Source of the DNA: Sulfurimonas sp.
GTDB taxonomy: Bacteria; Campylobacterota; Campylobacteria; Campylobacterales; Sulfurimonadaceae
NCBI RefSeq assembly: GCF_026988655.1
Contig: NZ_JALSKT010000065.1
Location: 1-61,324 of the forward strand
Direction: 5' to 3'
DNA length: 61,324 nucleotides
A program made the translations under genes and the position numbers. This document shows positions 43,276-51,174 of this stretch, piece after piece (the first letter of the stretch is position 1; the number at the start of each line of letters is the position of its first letter). The notes below the pieces were generated by a model. It had not been told where the DNA came from. It did not search any database and saw only the letters and a program-made list of their open reading frames with translations.

Positions 43276-44274
43276 ATGGCTTATGCAGCATTTCGTTCTA
43301 TAGGTGCTTATGTACCTCAAAAAATACTTACAAATGAAGATCTCTCACAGATAGTTGATACATCTGATGAATGGATTACAAAAAGAACAGGTATTAAAGA
43401 GCGACATATTGCAGCCAAAGATGAATTTACCAGTGATTTAGGTGCAAAAGCTGCACAAAAAGCACTTGAGAGAAGTGGAGTATGTGTATCAGATATAGAT
43501 ATGGTTATTACTGCAACTATCTCTCCTGATTATTTTTGTATGCCCTCAACAGCTGCAATAATATCAACAAAACTGGGGATAAAAAATGTAACTGCGTTTG
43601 ATATCTCTGCTGCATGTACAGGTTTTATTTATATATTATCTATTGCAAAAGCATTTATTGAATCTGGTATGAAAAAAAATATTTTAATTATTGGTGCGGA
43701 AAAACTTTCTGCAATTACTGACTACACAGATAGAGGTACTTGTATCTTATTTGGAGATGGAGCAGGAGCAGCAGTGATTAGTGCTACATACAACAAAGAT
43801 GAAGCAATAATCGATGTTCATACTGGTGCTGATGGTGAATATGCTGACTTGTTAATGACACCAAATGGTGGGACAGGCTCTGCACATGACTCTTTAGAAG
43901 TTGAAGCTGGTACATCTTTCATGCAAATGAAGGGGAATGAGACTTTTAAAGTAGCAGTACGAACATTAACAAAAGATGTAAAAGAAATTCTAGCAGATAA
44001 TGATATTAAAAGCGAAGATATTAAACATTTTATTCCACATCAAGCTAACTATAGAATTATAAAAGCTGTCGGTGATGCATTGAAAATGAGAGATGAACAA
44101 GTTATTATCACTGTAGATAAGTATGGTAATACTTCTGGCGCATCTATTCCTATGGCTATTAACGACCTTTATGAATCAGGAAAACTTGAAGCTGGTGAAG
44201 TAATGCTTCTTGATGCTTTTGGTGGCGGGCTCACATGGGGAAGTGCTCTTGTTCCATTTAGTCCCTCAAAATAA
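43276..44274 (+). CDS. fabH: 3-oxoacyl-ACP synthase III FabH
   Basis: A 332-residue condensing enzyme that starts fatty-acid synthesis from acetyl-CoA and malonyl-ACP. The Cys-His-Asn triad is visible: C114 in SAACTGF, His in IPHQANYRI and Asn in YGNTSGAS. It closes the ndk-to-fabH unit; a short hairpin follows its stop. Confidence 0.96.
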   Translation: MAYAAFRSIGAYVPQKILTNEDLSQIVDTSDEWITKRTGIKERHIAAKDEFTSDLGAKAAQKALERSGVCVSDIDMVITATISPDYFCMPSTAAIISTKLGIKNVTAFDISAACTGFIYILSIAKAFIESGMKKNILIIGAEKLSAITDYTDRGTCILFGDGAGAAVISATYNKDEAIIDVHTGADGEYADLLMTPNGGTGSAHDSLEVEAGTSFMQMKGNETFKVAVRTLTKDVKEILADNDIKSEDIKHFIPHQANYRIIKAVGDALKMRDEQVIITVDKYGNTSGASIPMAINDLYESGKLEAGEVMLLDAFGGGLTWGSALVPFSPSK

Positions 44275-44275
44275 G

Positions 44276-44290
44276 ACCTTATTGTAAGGT
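44276..44290. terminator. Weak hairpin between fabH and the HIT gene
   Basis: ACCTTA (44276-44281) and TAAGGT (44285-44290) form a 6-base stem with a TTG loop in the 15-base gap between two convergent stops. It is short, so its role as a terminator is uncertain. Confidence 0.35.
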
Positions 44291-44667
44291 TATACTTCTA
44301 AGTTATCTAATGCTTCTTGTAGGTTTTTTAAAAATTCTTTTTCATTAGGTAATTTTAGCTCCGAATTACGGAGTTTTTCTCCCCACATTGGATTTGGAAA
44401 ATAACTATCGTTGACATATCTTGCCATTACATGAATATGTACGCGAGGTAGCATATTGGCAAAAGATGCCATGTTGATTTTATCTGGTTTATAATAATCT
44501 CTCATGACTACTTCAACGGTATCATAAATCTCCCACATTTTTAAACGCAGTGCTTTTGGCATATCACTAAGCTCTTTGTAGGGTTCTTTTGTAAAAATTT
44601 TGATCCAAGGTATTTCACTCTTTTGTGTTTGTATATAAAAATTTTTATTTTCATAAATATATCTCAT
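44290..44667 (-). CDS. HIT-family protein
   Basis: A 125-residue histidine-triad protein. The active segment LPRVHIHVMARYVND (about residues 79-93) has HxH but then lacks the third His of the strict HxHxH motif, as in some Campylobacterota HIT proteins. Expected role is nucleotide hydrolysis or transfer. The frame is open to 44697; ATG 44667 (MRYIYENKNFY) is preferred because AAGGATGAG lies before it. Confidence 0.75.
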   Translation of the reverse strand: MRYIYENKNFYIQTQKSEIPWIKIFTKEPYKELSDMPKALRLKMWEIYDTVEVVMRDYYKPDKINMASFANMLPRVHIHVMARYVNDSYFPNPMWGEKLRNSELKLPNEKEFLKNLQEALDNLEV

Positions 44668-44777
44668 TATCTCATCCTTTTGTTGAAACATAATCATACA
44701 CTAAGTATAACGTATTCATATGAAAAAAAGTAAAAAGAAAAATTGAAGATAAAAAGCTTGAAGGGTAAAAGGGGTTG

Positions 44778-44804
44778 AAATATTTCCCCGTAGGGAAAAT
44801 ATTT
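44778..44804 (-). terminator. Terminator hairpin after the DEAD-box helicase gene
   Basis: AAATATTTCCCC (44778-44789) and GGGAAAATATTT (44793-44804) pair with a 3-base loop just downstream of the helicase stop. Read on the minus strand the one odd pair is a G-U wobble, so the stem is continuous in that transcript, which fits use by the leftward gene. Confidence 0.6.
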
Positions 44805-44809
44805 TCTAT

Positions 44810-46360
44810 TTAGTCTCTGTTTCTGTTTCTATTTGAAGAACTTTTGTTTCCACGGTATCCACCACCATCACGGTTTCTATCTCCGCCTGAACGATTTCTG
44901 TCACCACCTGAACGGTTACGGCTGTTTCCACGGTATCCACCACGGCTTCTGCCATTTCTTCCTCGGCTGTCATTACGTTTACCGGCACGCTCTAAGATAG
45001 CAGTTAATTTATCAGCAGGAATACCAATATTGCTAGGACCTTTAATGTCTTGTCTATCTAAAATCATTGAGATGAGTTTGAACATAATTTTTTCTTCATC
45101 TATATCTTCTTTGAGACGATCAAGAATTTTATGTGCTTCATCATAAATTTTTTGATCTTCGATACTTGCCACCATTTTATCAATAGTAGAAGAACGTAAA
45201 TCATTTTTACTCGGTACAAAAGCATGGTTCATCGAAGTACCAACTTTTTGTTTGATGCGTTGCAACTCTTTAAACTCTAATGGAGTTAAAAGCGTAATCG
45301 CTTTTCCTTTTGTACCTGCACGACCAGTTCTACCAATACGGTGAACATAAGACTCAGGATCAAATGGGATATGGTAGTTAAATACATGCGAGATGTTACT
45401 AACATGTATACCACGAGCAGCAACATCTGTTGCAACGAGCACTTTTACTGAGTCATTTTTAAAACCCTTGATAACTGCTTCCCGTTGACGTTGTTCCATA
45501 TCACCATGAAGACCATTTGCTAAATACCCTGCGTTTGAGAGTACATTACTGAGTCTATCAACTTCTGATTTTGTTCTACAAAATACAACTGACTTTGTAC
45601 TGCTTTCTGAGTCCATAAGACGAATGATTGCATCATCTCTTTCATGCTCATCTATCACATAGTACTCTTGTTCTATGTCTGTGTTTGTAGTTTCACCTTT
45701 TGTTATTGAAACAAAAGCAGGATCTTTTAAAATTCTGTTTGCAAGATTTTTAATTGGCTGTGGCATAGTTGCTGAAAAAAGCAATGTTTGACGACTTGTT
45801 GGAAGATAAGAAAATATCTCATTAATATCATCCAAAAATCCCATGTCAAGCATCTCATCAGCTTCATCGAGTACAACAACATCTGGTGCGAAGTTGTTCA
45901 GCATATTTCTTTTTAATAAGTCAAGCATTCTACCAGGTGTAGCAACGACAACACTAGCGCCACGTCCTATAAGATCAAGTTGACGTTTGTATGAACTACC
46001 ACCATATACAGTAACTGTTTTAACACCTAAGTTTCTACCGTATTTAAAGATTTCATCACTTACTTGTGTTGCTAGTTCTCTTGTTGGTGTGATGACTAAC
46101 ATTTCTACGCTACCATCGAGTTTCATTTTTGAAAGTGTTGGTAATGAAAAAGCAGCAGTTTTACCTGTTCCTGTATGTGCTTGACCAACCATATCACGGC
46201 CTTCAAGTATTATAGGTATAGCTTGTGCTTGAATAGGTGATGGAATTGTAAAACCAGCAAATTTTATACTTTTAAGTATCTCAGGTTTTAAGTTTAACGA
46301 ATCAAAAGTGATTGTAGGTTCTTCGGTTGTTGTTTGTTTTTCTTGTGCATTTTCTTGCAT
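44810..46360 (-). CDS. DEAD-box RNA helicase with Arg/Gly-rich tail
   Basis: A 516-residue ATP-dependent RNA helicase. Motifs in order: AHTGTGKT (I), PTRELATQ (Ia), VLDEADEML (II, DEAD), FSATMPQ (III), VATDVAARGIHV (V) and HRIGRTGRAG (VI). The C-terminus is a low-complexity tail rich in Arg, Gly, Asn and Asp with repeated SGGDRNR units, likely to bind RNA. The frame is open to 46405, but ATG 46360 (MQENAQEK) has AAAAGGATA upstream and is preferred. Role probably ribosome assembly or cold-time RNA unwinding. Confidence 0.93.
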   Translation of the reverse strand: MQENAQEKQTTTEEPTITFDSLNLKPEILKSIKFAGFTIPSPIQAQAIPIILEGRDMVGQAHTGTGKTAAFSLPTLSKMKLDGSVEMLVITPTRELATQVSDEIFKYGRNLGVKTVTVYGGSSYKRQLDLIGRGASVVVATPGRMLDLLKRNMLNNFAPDVVVLDEADEMLDMGFLDDINEIFSYLPTSRQTLLFSATMPQPIKNLANRILKDPAFVSITKGETTNTDIEQEYYVIDEHERDDAIIRLMDSESSTKSVVFCRTKSEVDRLSNVLSNAGYLANGLHGDMEQRQREAVIKGFKNDSVKVLVATDVAARGIHVSNISHVFNYHIPFDPESYVHRIGRTGRAGTKGKAITLLTPLEFKELQRIKQKVGTSMNHAFVPSKNDLRSSTIDKMVASIEDQKIYDEAHKILDRLKEDIDEEKIMFKLISMILDRQDIKGPSNIGIPADKLTAILERAGKRNDSRGRNGRSRGGYRGNSRNRSGGDRNRSGGDRNRDGGGYRGNKSSSNRNRNRD

Positions 46361-46565
46361 CTGTATCCTTTTGTTAAGGAGATGACGCAAGTTTTCTACA
46401 CTCATAGGGCATCTTCCCCTTAAATATTTGTGGAATTATATCTAAATTTTCCTAAGTTTATATTAAACTTGCAAATGCTTTTGATTAGTTAAGTTTATAA
46501 TGCTACAAAATGGATAATATAGTTTGACATAATGTCATATAATTTCGAACTGATAAGAATCATAG

Positions 46566-46571
46566 TATAAT
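46566..46571 (+). promoter_or_regulatory. -10 box (TATAAT) for rmuC
   Basis: AGTATAATTAG lies 28 bases before the TTG start at 46600, in the 239-base divergent gap between the helicase and rmuC genes. AAAAGG follows in the leader. Other TATAAT-like strings in this gap are probably helicase promoters or chance. Confidence 0.4.
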
Positions 46572-46599
46572 TAGAGAAATTAACAAAAGGCATAATCCC

Positions 46600-47880
46600 T
46601 TGGTAGAGACCCTCCTTAGAGTTTTACTAGAAAACCAATATCTCATTTTCTTTTTACTTTCTATGTTGGCTTTTTTATTTGTGCTATATTTATATATACA
46701 AGAAAAAAATAAAGCTAAAATCTTATCTACTGCGTTTAAGGAGTTAGATCAAAGATATGAAGAGTTAAAAGATGAGATGAGTGACTTAGAACTCAAACAC
46801 GCAGTGCTGAATACTCGCTACGAAGATGAACTCATAGCTTCAAATGAAAAACTGAGTGTTTTGCAAAATGCTAAAAATGAACTCTCTATAGAATTTAAAA
46901 ATTTAGCCAATAAGATATTTGAAGACAAATCTAAACAATTTAGTTCATCAAATAAAGAACAATTAGAATTACTACTGCAACCTTTTCGTGAACAAATCAC
47001 TACTTTTTCAAAAGAAGCACGCGAACAGTTTGAGTTTGAACTCAAAGAGAGACATCTACTAAAAGACGAACTATCACATCTGAAAAAAATGAATGAAACC
47101 TTAGCACAAGAAGCACTAAACCTTACCAATGCACTTAAAAATGAAAACAAAACTCAGGGAAATTGGGGAGAGCTGATTCTTGCAAATATACTTGAACAAT
47201 CAGGACTGCGTTTAGGTGTCGAGTACGAGTTACAAGCTTCACGACAATCAAATGAAGGTAAAACCTATAGACCTGATGTGATCATTCATATGCCACAACA
47301 AAGAGATATCATAGTTGATTCAAAAGTCTCTTTACGTGCATATGAAAAGTTTGTAAACGCAGTAGATGCAGAGGAAAAAAAGCAAGCACTTAAAGAGCAT
47401 ATAAGAAGTATTTCTACTCATGTTAAAGAGTTAAGTTCGAAAAAATATGAAAGACTCATAGGTGTGAACAGTTTAGATTTTGTTCTTCTTTTTATGCCTA
47501 TAGAAGGCGCTTTTTTATTAGCACTTGAAGAAGATGGCGAATTTTTCAAGCGTGCATATGAAAGTAATATTTTAGTTGTTTCACCTTCAACACTACTTGT
47601 TACACTCAGAACTATTGAGCATATATGGAGAACGCAAAGACAAGAAGAACATGCAAAAAAAATAGCATTAGAAGCAGAAGCTATGTATGATAAATTAGTT
47701 TTGTTTGTGGATGAAATGAAAAATATCGGTAGTAGTTTAGCTAAGGCACAAGACTCATACGACACAGCTATGAATAGGTTAAGCTCAGGCAGAGGAAATG
47801 TAATTAAAAGAGCACAAAAGATGAAAGAGTTGGGCTTAAAGCCAAAAAAAGAACTTTCTTTGACTTCTAGCGATGATTAG
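46600..47880 (+). CDS. rmuC: DNA recombination protein RmuC homologue
   Basis: A 426-residue protein with one N-terminal membrane segment (about 13-31), a long coiled coil (about 35-170) and the RmuC nuclease-like domain, with NWGELILANILEQSGL, RPDVIIHMPQQRDIIVDSKVSL and FVLLFMPIEGAFLLAL. It limits inversions and repeat recombination in E. coli. The start is TTG, with AAAAGG upstream; no nearby ATG keeps the membrane anchor intact. Its stop overlaps the convergent gene at 47877 by 4 bases. Confidence 0.92.
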   Translation: MVETLLRVLLENQYLIFFLLSMLAFLFVLYLYIQEKNKAKILSTAFKELDQRYEELKDEMSDLELKHAVLNTRYEDELIASNEKLSVLQNAKNELSIEFKNLANKIFEDKSKQFSSSNKEQLELLLQPFREQITTFSKEAREQFEFELKERHLLKDELSHLKKMNETLAQEALNLTNALKNENKTQGNWGELILANILEQSGLRLGVEYELQASRQSNEGKTYRPDVIIHMPQQRDIIVDSKVSLRAYEKFVNAVDAEEKKQALKEHIRSISTHVKELSSKKYERLIGVNSLDFVLLFMPIEGAFLLALEEDGEFFKRAYESNILVVSPSTLLVTLRTIEHIWRTQRQEEHAKKIALEAEAMYDKLVLFVDEMKNIGSSLAKAQDSYDTAMNRLSSGRGNVIKRAQKMKELGLKPKKELSLTSSDD

Positions 47881-48275
47881 TGTGTAGGGTGGAGAGAGTG
47901 AAGTTGTACATAACGTTTAGATAAGGCTTCCATTCTGCTTGAAACAAGAAAGGCTACTGGCAGCGTTGCAAGGAAGGCAAATACAACATTGATATTTGTA
48001 AGATAACAAAGAAGACTAAAGGCAATTATAGGAATAAAAACGAAAAACAAACCAATGATAAACTTGATTTTTAATTTAATGGCAGTTTCAAATTTTGAGT
48101 GTAAACCTATAACACAGCCAAGAGGATTTTCTTGAAAATTTTGTAGTTCTTTTTCTAGATTCACTTCTTGATGTTGGTTTTTATATTGTATTTGTGTTGT
48201 GTCAAAAACGTTTTTTATTCTGTCACACAAAAAATTGTCAGTCGTATCTAGGAACTGTTTTAAAATATTTTTCAT
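47877..48275 (-). CDS. Small membrane protein, unknown function
   Basis: A 132-residue protein that I do not recognise. It has a charged N-terminal ~65 residues and two hydrophobic segments (about 71-95 and 98-115). AAGGAAAT precedes the ATG, which supports a real gene. It is convergent with rmuC and the two overlap by 4 bases. Confidence 0.65.
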   Translation of the reverse strand: MKNILKQFLDTTDNFLCDRIKNVFDTTQIQYKNQHQEVNLEKELQNFQENPLGCVIGLHSKFETAIKLKIKFIIGLFFVFIPIIAFSLLCYLTNINVVFAFLATLPVAFLVSSRMEALSKRYVQLHSLHPTH

Positions 48276-48349
48276 TTTATTTCCTTATTTGAATGATAAA
48301 ATTATAACATAATTCTTTTTTGGATATGATAACAGAGGTGTAACAAAGA

Positions 48350-48355
48350 TATAAT
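48350..48355 (+). promoter_or_regulatory. -10 box (TATAAT) for the 62-residue gene
   Basis: ATATAATAAAAGG lies just before the short gene at 48368, leaving a leader of only about five bases. A strong ribosome-binding site is not left in the mRNA if transcription starts at the usual distance. Confidence 0.4.
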
Positions 48356-48367
48356 AAAAGGTAATGA

Positions 48368-48556
48368 ATGAAGATACAAACACGATATAATTATGAAAAA
48401 ACTTGGACGCTAACCACTGAGGATGAGTTGCATAAAATTATTGCACAAGAGGTTGGGGATGCGGATACAAAGGGAACACTGCTCTATATAAAAGAAGCCA
48501 TTAAAAATGGTAAAGAGTTACGTGTCGGTTCGTGTAAATTTAGAATGAATAAATAA
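48368..48556 (+). CDS. Conserved-looking small protein (62 residues), unknown function
   Basis: A 62-residue protein with balanced charge and no membrane segment, beginning MKIQTRYNYEKTWTLTTEDEL. The TATAAT just upstream and normal codon use support expression. An ATG four bases upstream is in another frame. No family recognised. It stands 19 bases before the DoxX gene and may be co-transcribed. Confidence 0.6.
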   Translation: MKIQTRYNYEKTWTLTTEDELHKIIAQEVGDADTKGTLLYIKEAIKNGKELRVGSCKFRMNK

Positions 48557-48575
48557 ACTGCCATAAAGGAAATAT

Positions 48576-48962
48576 ATGTTTTTATACCCAGATATTGCTA
48601 AACTATTACTGCGTTTGACACTTGGAAGTTTGATACTTTTTCATGGAGTGCATAAATTGATCCATGGTATAAGTGGTGTTGAGAGCTTAACTATAGGCGT
48701 AGGCTTGCCCTCTTTTTTTGCGTATGGTGTTTATGTTGGAGAGTTGATTGCTCCTATCTTTGTTATCTTAGGTCTCTATGCTAGATTTGCTTCAGGGATC
48801 ATTGCAATCAATATGCTAATGGCAATATATTTAGCGTATGGATTTTCTTTGACATTGTCAAAATATGGTGGATTAGCGTGGGAGACACCTTTAGTATTTT
48901 TAGTGATGAGTCTTTTAGTTGTACTTTTGGGGAGTGGTAGGTATGCTGTAAATCATAAATAA
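48576..48962 (+). CDS. DoxX-family membrane protein
   Basis: A 128-residue inner-membrane protein with four hydrophobic segments and the DoxX signature LLLRLTLGSLILFHGVHKL near residue 9, with LPSFFAYGVYVGELIAPIF after. DoxX proteins are linked to thiosulfate oxidation or oxidative-stress complexes; the exact role here is unknown. AAAGGAAA before the ATG. A short hairpin follows the stop. Confidence 0.87.
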   Translation: MFLYPDIAKLLLRLTLGSLILFHGVHKLIHGISGVESLTIGVGLPSFFAYGVYVGELIAPIFVILGLYARFASGIIAINMLMAIYLAYGFSLTLSKYGGLAWETPLVFLVMSLLVVLLGSGRYAVNHK

Positions 48963-48984
48963 ACAAGGTGTATGAAAACCTTGT
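48963..48984. terminator. Hairpin between the DoxX and phosphotransferase genes
   Basis: ACAAGGT (48963-48969) and ACCTTGT (48978-48984) form a 7-base stem with an 8-base loop in the gap between two convergent genes. A T-rich stretch follows on the plus strand. Confidence 0.5.
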
Positions 48985-48993
48985 CTTTAAAAT

Positions 48994-49551
48994 TTATGGG
49001 TGTCTTACTTTAAGAGTAGAATTTAAACTCCATCCTATTGCAAGCATACAAACTATAACACCAAAAGCAGGCAGGATTTCATAAGCATTTAAAAGGTAAA
49101 CAAGCCAAAGCAAAATAGCGCCAAGTGGTGTAGGAACTCCAGTAAAGTAGTTTTCAACTTCTCCAGCATCTGCGTGAAGATTAAAATGTATCAAACGACG
49201 AAGACCTGAAATGACATAATAGATAGATACAACTGCCGCTACAAAAAGAGTAAAGCCATGAAGCTCTGGTGCATAAGAAGCTTGAAATATTAAAAATACA
49301 GGCACAAGAACAAAGCTTAAAAAGTCCGCAAAACTGTCAAGTTGAATTCCAAACTCATTTGATAGTTTATATTTTCTAGCAATTTTTCCATCAAAAATAT
49401 CAAAAGCACCACCAATCCATGCCAAAATTATTGCTAAAATAAAATTATTTTGTGTAATAAAGTAGGTAGCCATGAGTCCGGCAGTAATGTTCACAAATGT
49501 AAAAAGATTTGCGAGATTAAAGTGAGAAGAGGGTGTCCATAAAAATTTCAT
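48994..49551 (-). CDS. CDP-alcohol phosphatidyltransferase family protein
   Basis: A 185-residue membrane protein of phospholipid synthesis. The family motif is complete: DGKIAR near residues 53-58, then G at 67 and D at 71 and 75 (DGxxAR-x8-G-x3-D-x3-D). Short length and hydrophobic pattern fit phosphatidylserine synthase-like enzymes more than PgsA, but the alcohol cannot be read for certain. ATG 49551 is preferred to an in-frame TTG one codon upstream. The long palindrome at 49566-49622 sits 15 bases before the start. Confidence 0.85.
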   Translation of the reverse strand: MKFLWTPSSHFNLANLFTFVNITAGLMATYFITQNNFILAIILAWIGGAFDIFDGKIARKYKLSNEFGIQLDSFADFLSFVLVPVFLIFQASYAPELHGFTLFVAAVVSIYYVISGLRRLIHFNLHADAGEVENYFTGVPTPLGAILLWLVYLLNAYEILPAFGVIVCMLAIGWSLNSTLKVRHP

Positions 49552-49565
49552 CAATATGACCTTAT

Positions 49566-49622
49566 GGGCACCTCTAAAAACCCTAGCATATCTCAGATAT
49601 ACTAGGGTTTTTAGAGGTGCCC
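49566..49622. repeat. 57-base near-perfect palindrome
   Basis: Left arm 49566-49586 begins GGGCACCTCTAAAAACCC and is matched exactly over 21 bases by right arm 49602-49622, which begins CTAGGGTTTTTAGAGG and ends TGCCC. The 15-base centre is itself the palindrome ATATCTCAGATAT (49588-49600). The whole can fold into one hairpin with a single mismatch near the centre. On the minus strand it ends 14 bases before the ATG of the phosphotransferase gene. Confidence 0.85.
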
Positions 49623-49718
49623 TTATGTAAAATATATAAAATTATAGCAAAATCAGATTAAATAAAATCAGCTTCTTATTAATATTCATTATTGATATTA
49701 TTAAGGAGAGTATAAGTT

Positions 49719-49737
49719 GATATAGATTATCATTCAC
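49719..49737. promoter_or_regulatory. Candidate Fur box before the porin-feoA-feoB genes
   Basis: GATATAGATTATCATTCAC matches the 19-base Fur consensus at 14 positions, and similar ATT-ATTGATATTATT repeats lie just upstream at 49681-49702. It is placed 36 bases before the porin start at 49773. With feoAB downstream, iron control by Fur is a fair inference. Confidence 0.55.
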
Positions 49738-49772
49738 ATAATTAATTTTAAAGAGAAGATAAGAATAAAAGT

Positions 49773-50931
49773 ATGAAGTTCGTTCTTGTATTGCTACTGT
49801 TTTGTAGTTCTATTACTTATGCAGTTGATGAGAGCAATAGAGAACTAGAACACTCTGTGAGAGATAGTATTGGGAAGGTGACACAGCCAGAACAAAAAGA
49901 TGTTTAAAAAAGGGAAAGTCACAGGTAATATAAGAGGTATATACTCAGTTTTTTCAAATGATGTACATTATTTAACAGGAGAGGGAGATAAGCATAATCC
50001 AGATCTTTCTAGCTCTCAAGGTGCTAATCATCAACTGAGTGAAGCTTATGTTAATTACAAAAATAAAGGATTAAACCTCCGCGTTGGTCGTCAAATAATT
50101 GATACTCCATTAGTTGATAGTGATGATATACGTATGACTCCTAATACCTTTGATGCCTATAGTGTAGTATATGAAAGGGATAAATTTTCATTTATAGCGG
50201 CACATGTAAATGCTTGGCAAGGCTATGATGCAGGTTTAGAAAATGGCTGGGTAAACACTGGTAAAGATGGTGTAAATTTTGGAGGTCTTAGTTATTCAAA
50301 CGCAGCTGTAGATGTAAGTGCTTGGTATTATAATATTTCAAATGCTTCTGCTTCAGATATCATAAAAGGTGCAGATCAAAATGGAAATAATAGCTTTTAT
50401 GCAGACATAAGTGGACATTTTGACGTATCAGATGAATTGTTTGTGCATGTTAACTTGCAGTATCTCAAGCAAAATGAGCTTGATGGTAGTAATGTAAAAG
50501 CAAATATTTATGGTAGTATGGCACAGGTTGTTTATGGTGATTTTAGTGTAGGCCTAGCTTATAACAAATCAATCAAGCAAAAAGGAAAACATAGTTTTAG
50601 TGGCTATGGTGGTGGTACCCTCTACACAAGTATGGATACCATGATACTAGATGAAATAACAGAAGATAGAGATGCTCAAGCTATAGTAATTAGTTTAAGA
50701 TACACTTTATACGATGTGAATTTTCTTTATGCTTATGGGAATTTTGATGGGAAAGCAAATAGCTTAAAAGTAAAAGAACACATTGTAGCTCAAAATATTG
50801 GTCTAGAATATACTACTCAAAATGAATTAACATTGGCTGTAGTGTATGTAATTCATGATAATAAAGAAGATTCAAAAAGTACATTTTATAATGACAATAA
50901 CTTTAGAATCTTAGCTTCATACAATTTTTAA
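49773..50931 (+). pseudogene. OprD-like outer-membrane porin gene split by a frameshift
   Basis: Two frames together read as one porin. Frame one (49773-49907) gives a signal peptide (MKFVLVLLLFCSSITYA) and 27 mature residues, then stops at TAA. The rest (from ATG 49900 to 50931, 343 residues) has no signal peptide but is a porin barrel with GRQIIDTPLVDSDD and a final aromatic residue in SYNF. Dropping one base at GTT-T-AAA (49905) would join them. The join lies next to AAAAAA, so a recent indel, phase variation or a sequence error are all possible. It is preceded by a Fur box and followed by feoAB. Confidence 0.7.
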
Positions 50932-50946
50932 AATAAAGAGTAAAAA

Positions 50947-51174
50947 ATGAAAAAATTATTAGATTGTAACAAAGGTGAAGAAGTCAAGGTTGTAAAACTT
51001 AATGCAGAGTATGATTTAAAACAACGCTTTATATCATTTGGCATTATGAAAAATGCAAAAATAAAAGTTTTAGAACAGGCACCTAGAAAAAAAACCATTG
51101 AGATTAAAGTAGGAAAGATGCGTATTGCTCTACGAGCAGAAGAGGCACAAATGATTGAGGTTGAAGAAGTATGA
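50947..51174 (+). CDS. feoA: Ferrous iron transport protein FeoA
   Basis: A 75-residue SH3-like protein that assists FeoB. It contains the usual LKQRFISFGIMKNAKIKVLE segment (cited as FeoA core) and ends LRAEEAQMIEVEEV. It overlaps feoB by 4 bases and follows the porin by 15 bases. Confidence 0.9.
   Translation: MKKLLDCNKGEEVKVVKLNAEYDLKQRFISFGIMKNAKIKVLEQAPRKKTIEIKVGKMRIALRAEEAQMIEVEEV

Noticed and set aside
49899-49914. Programmed +1 frameshift in the porin gene
   Set aside because: Skipping one T at GTT-TAA would restore the frame, but Val-tRNA re-pairing to TTT is poor and no stimulatory element is seen; an indel is simpler.
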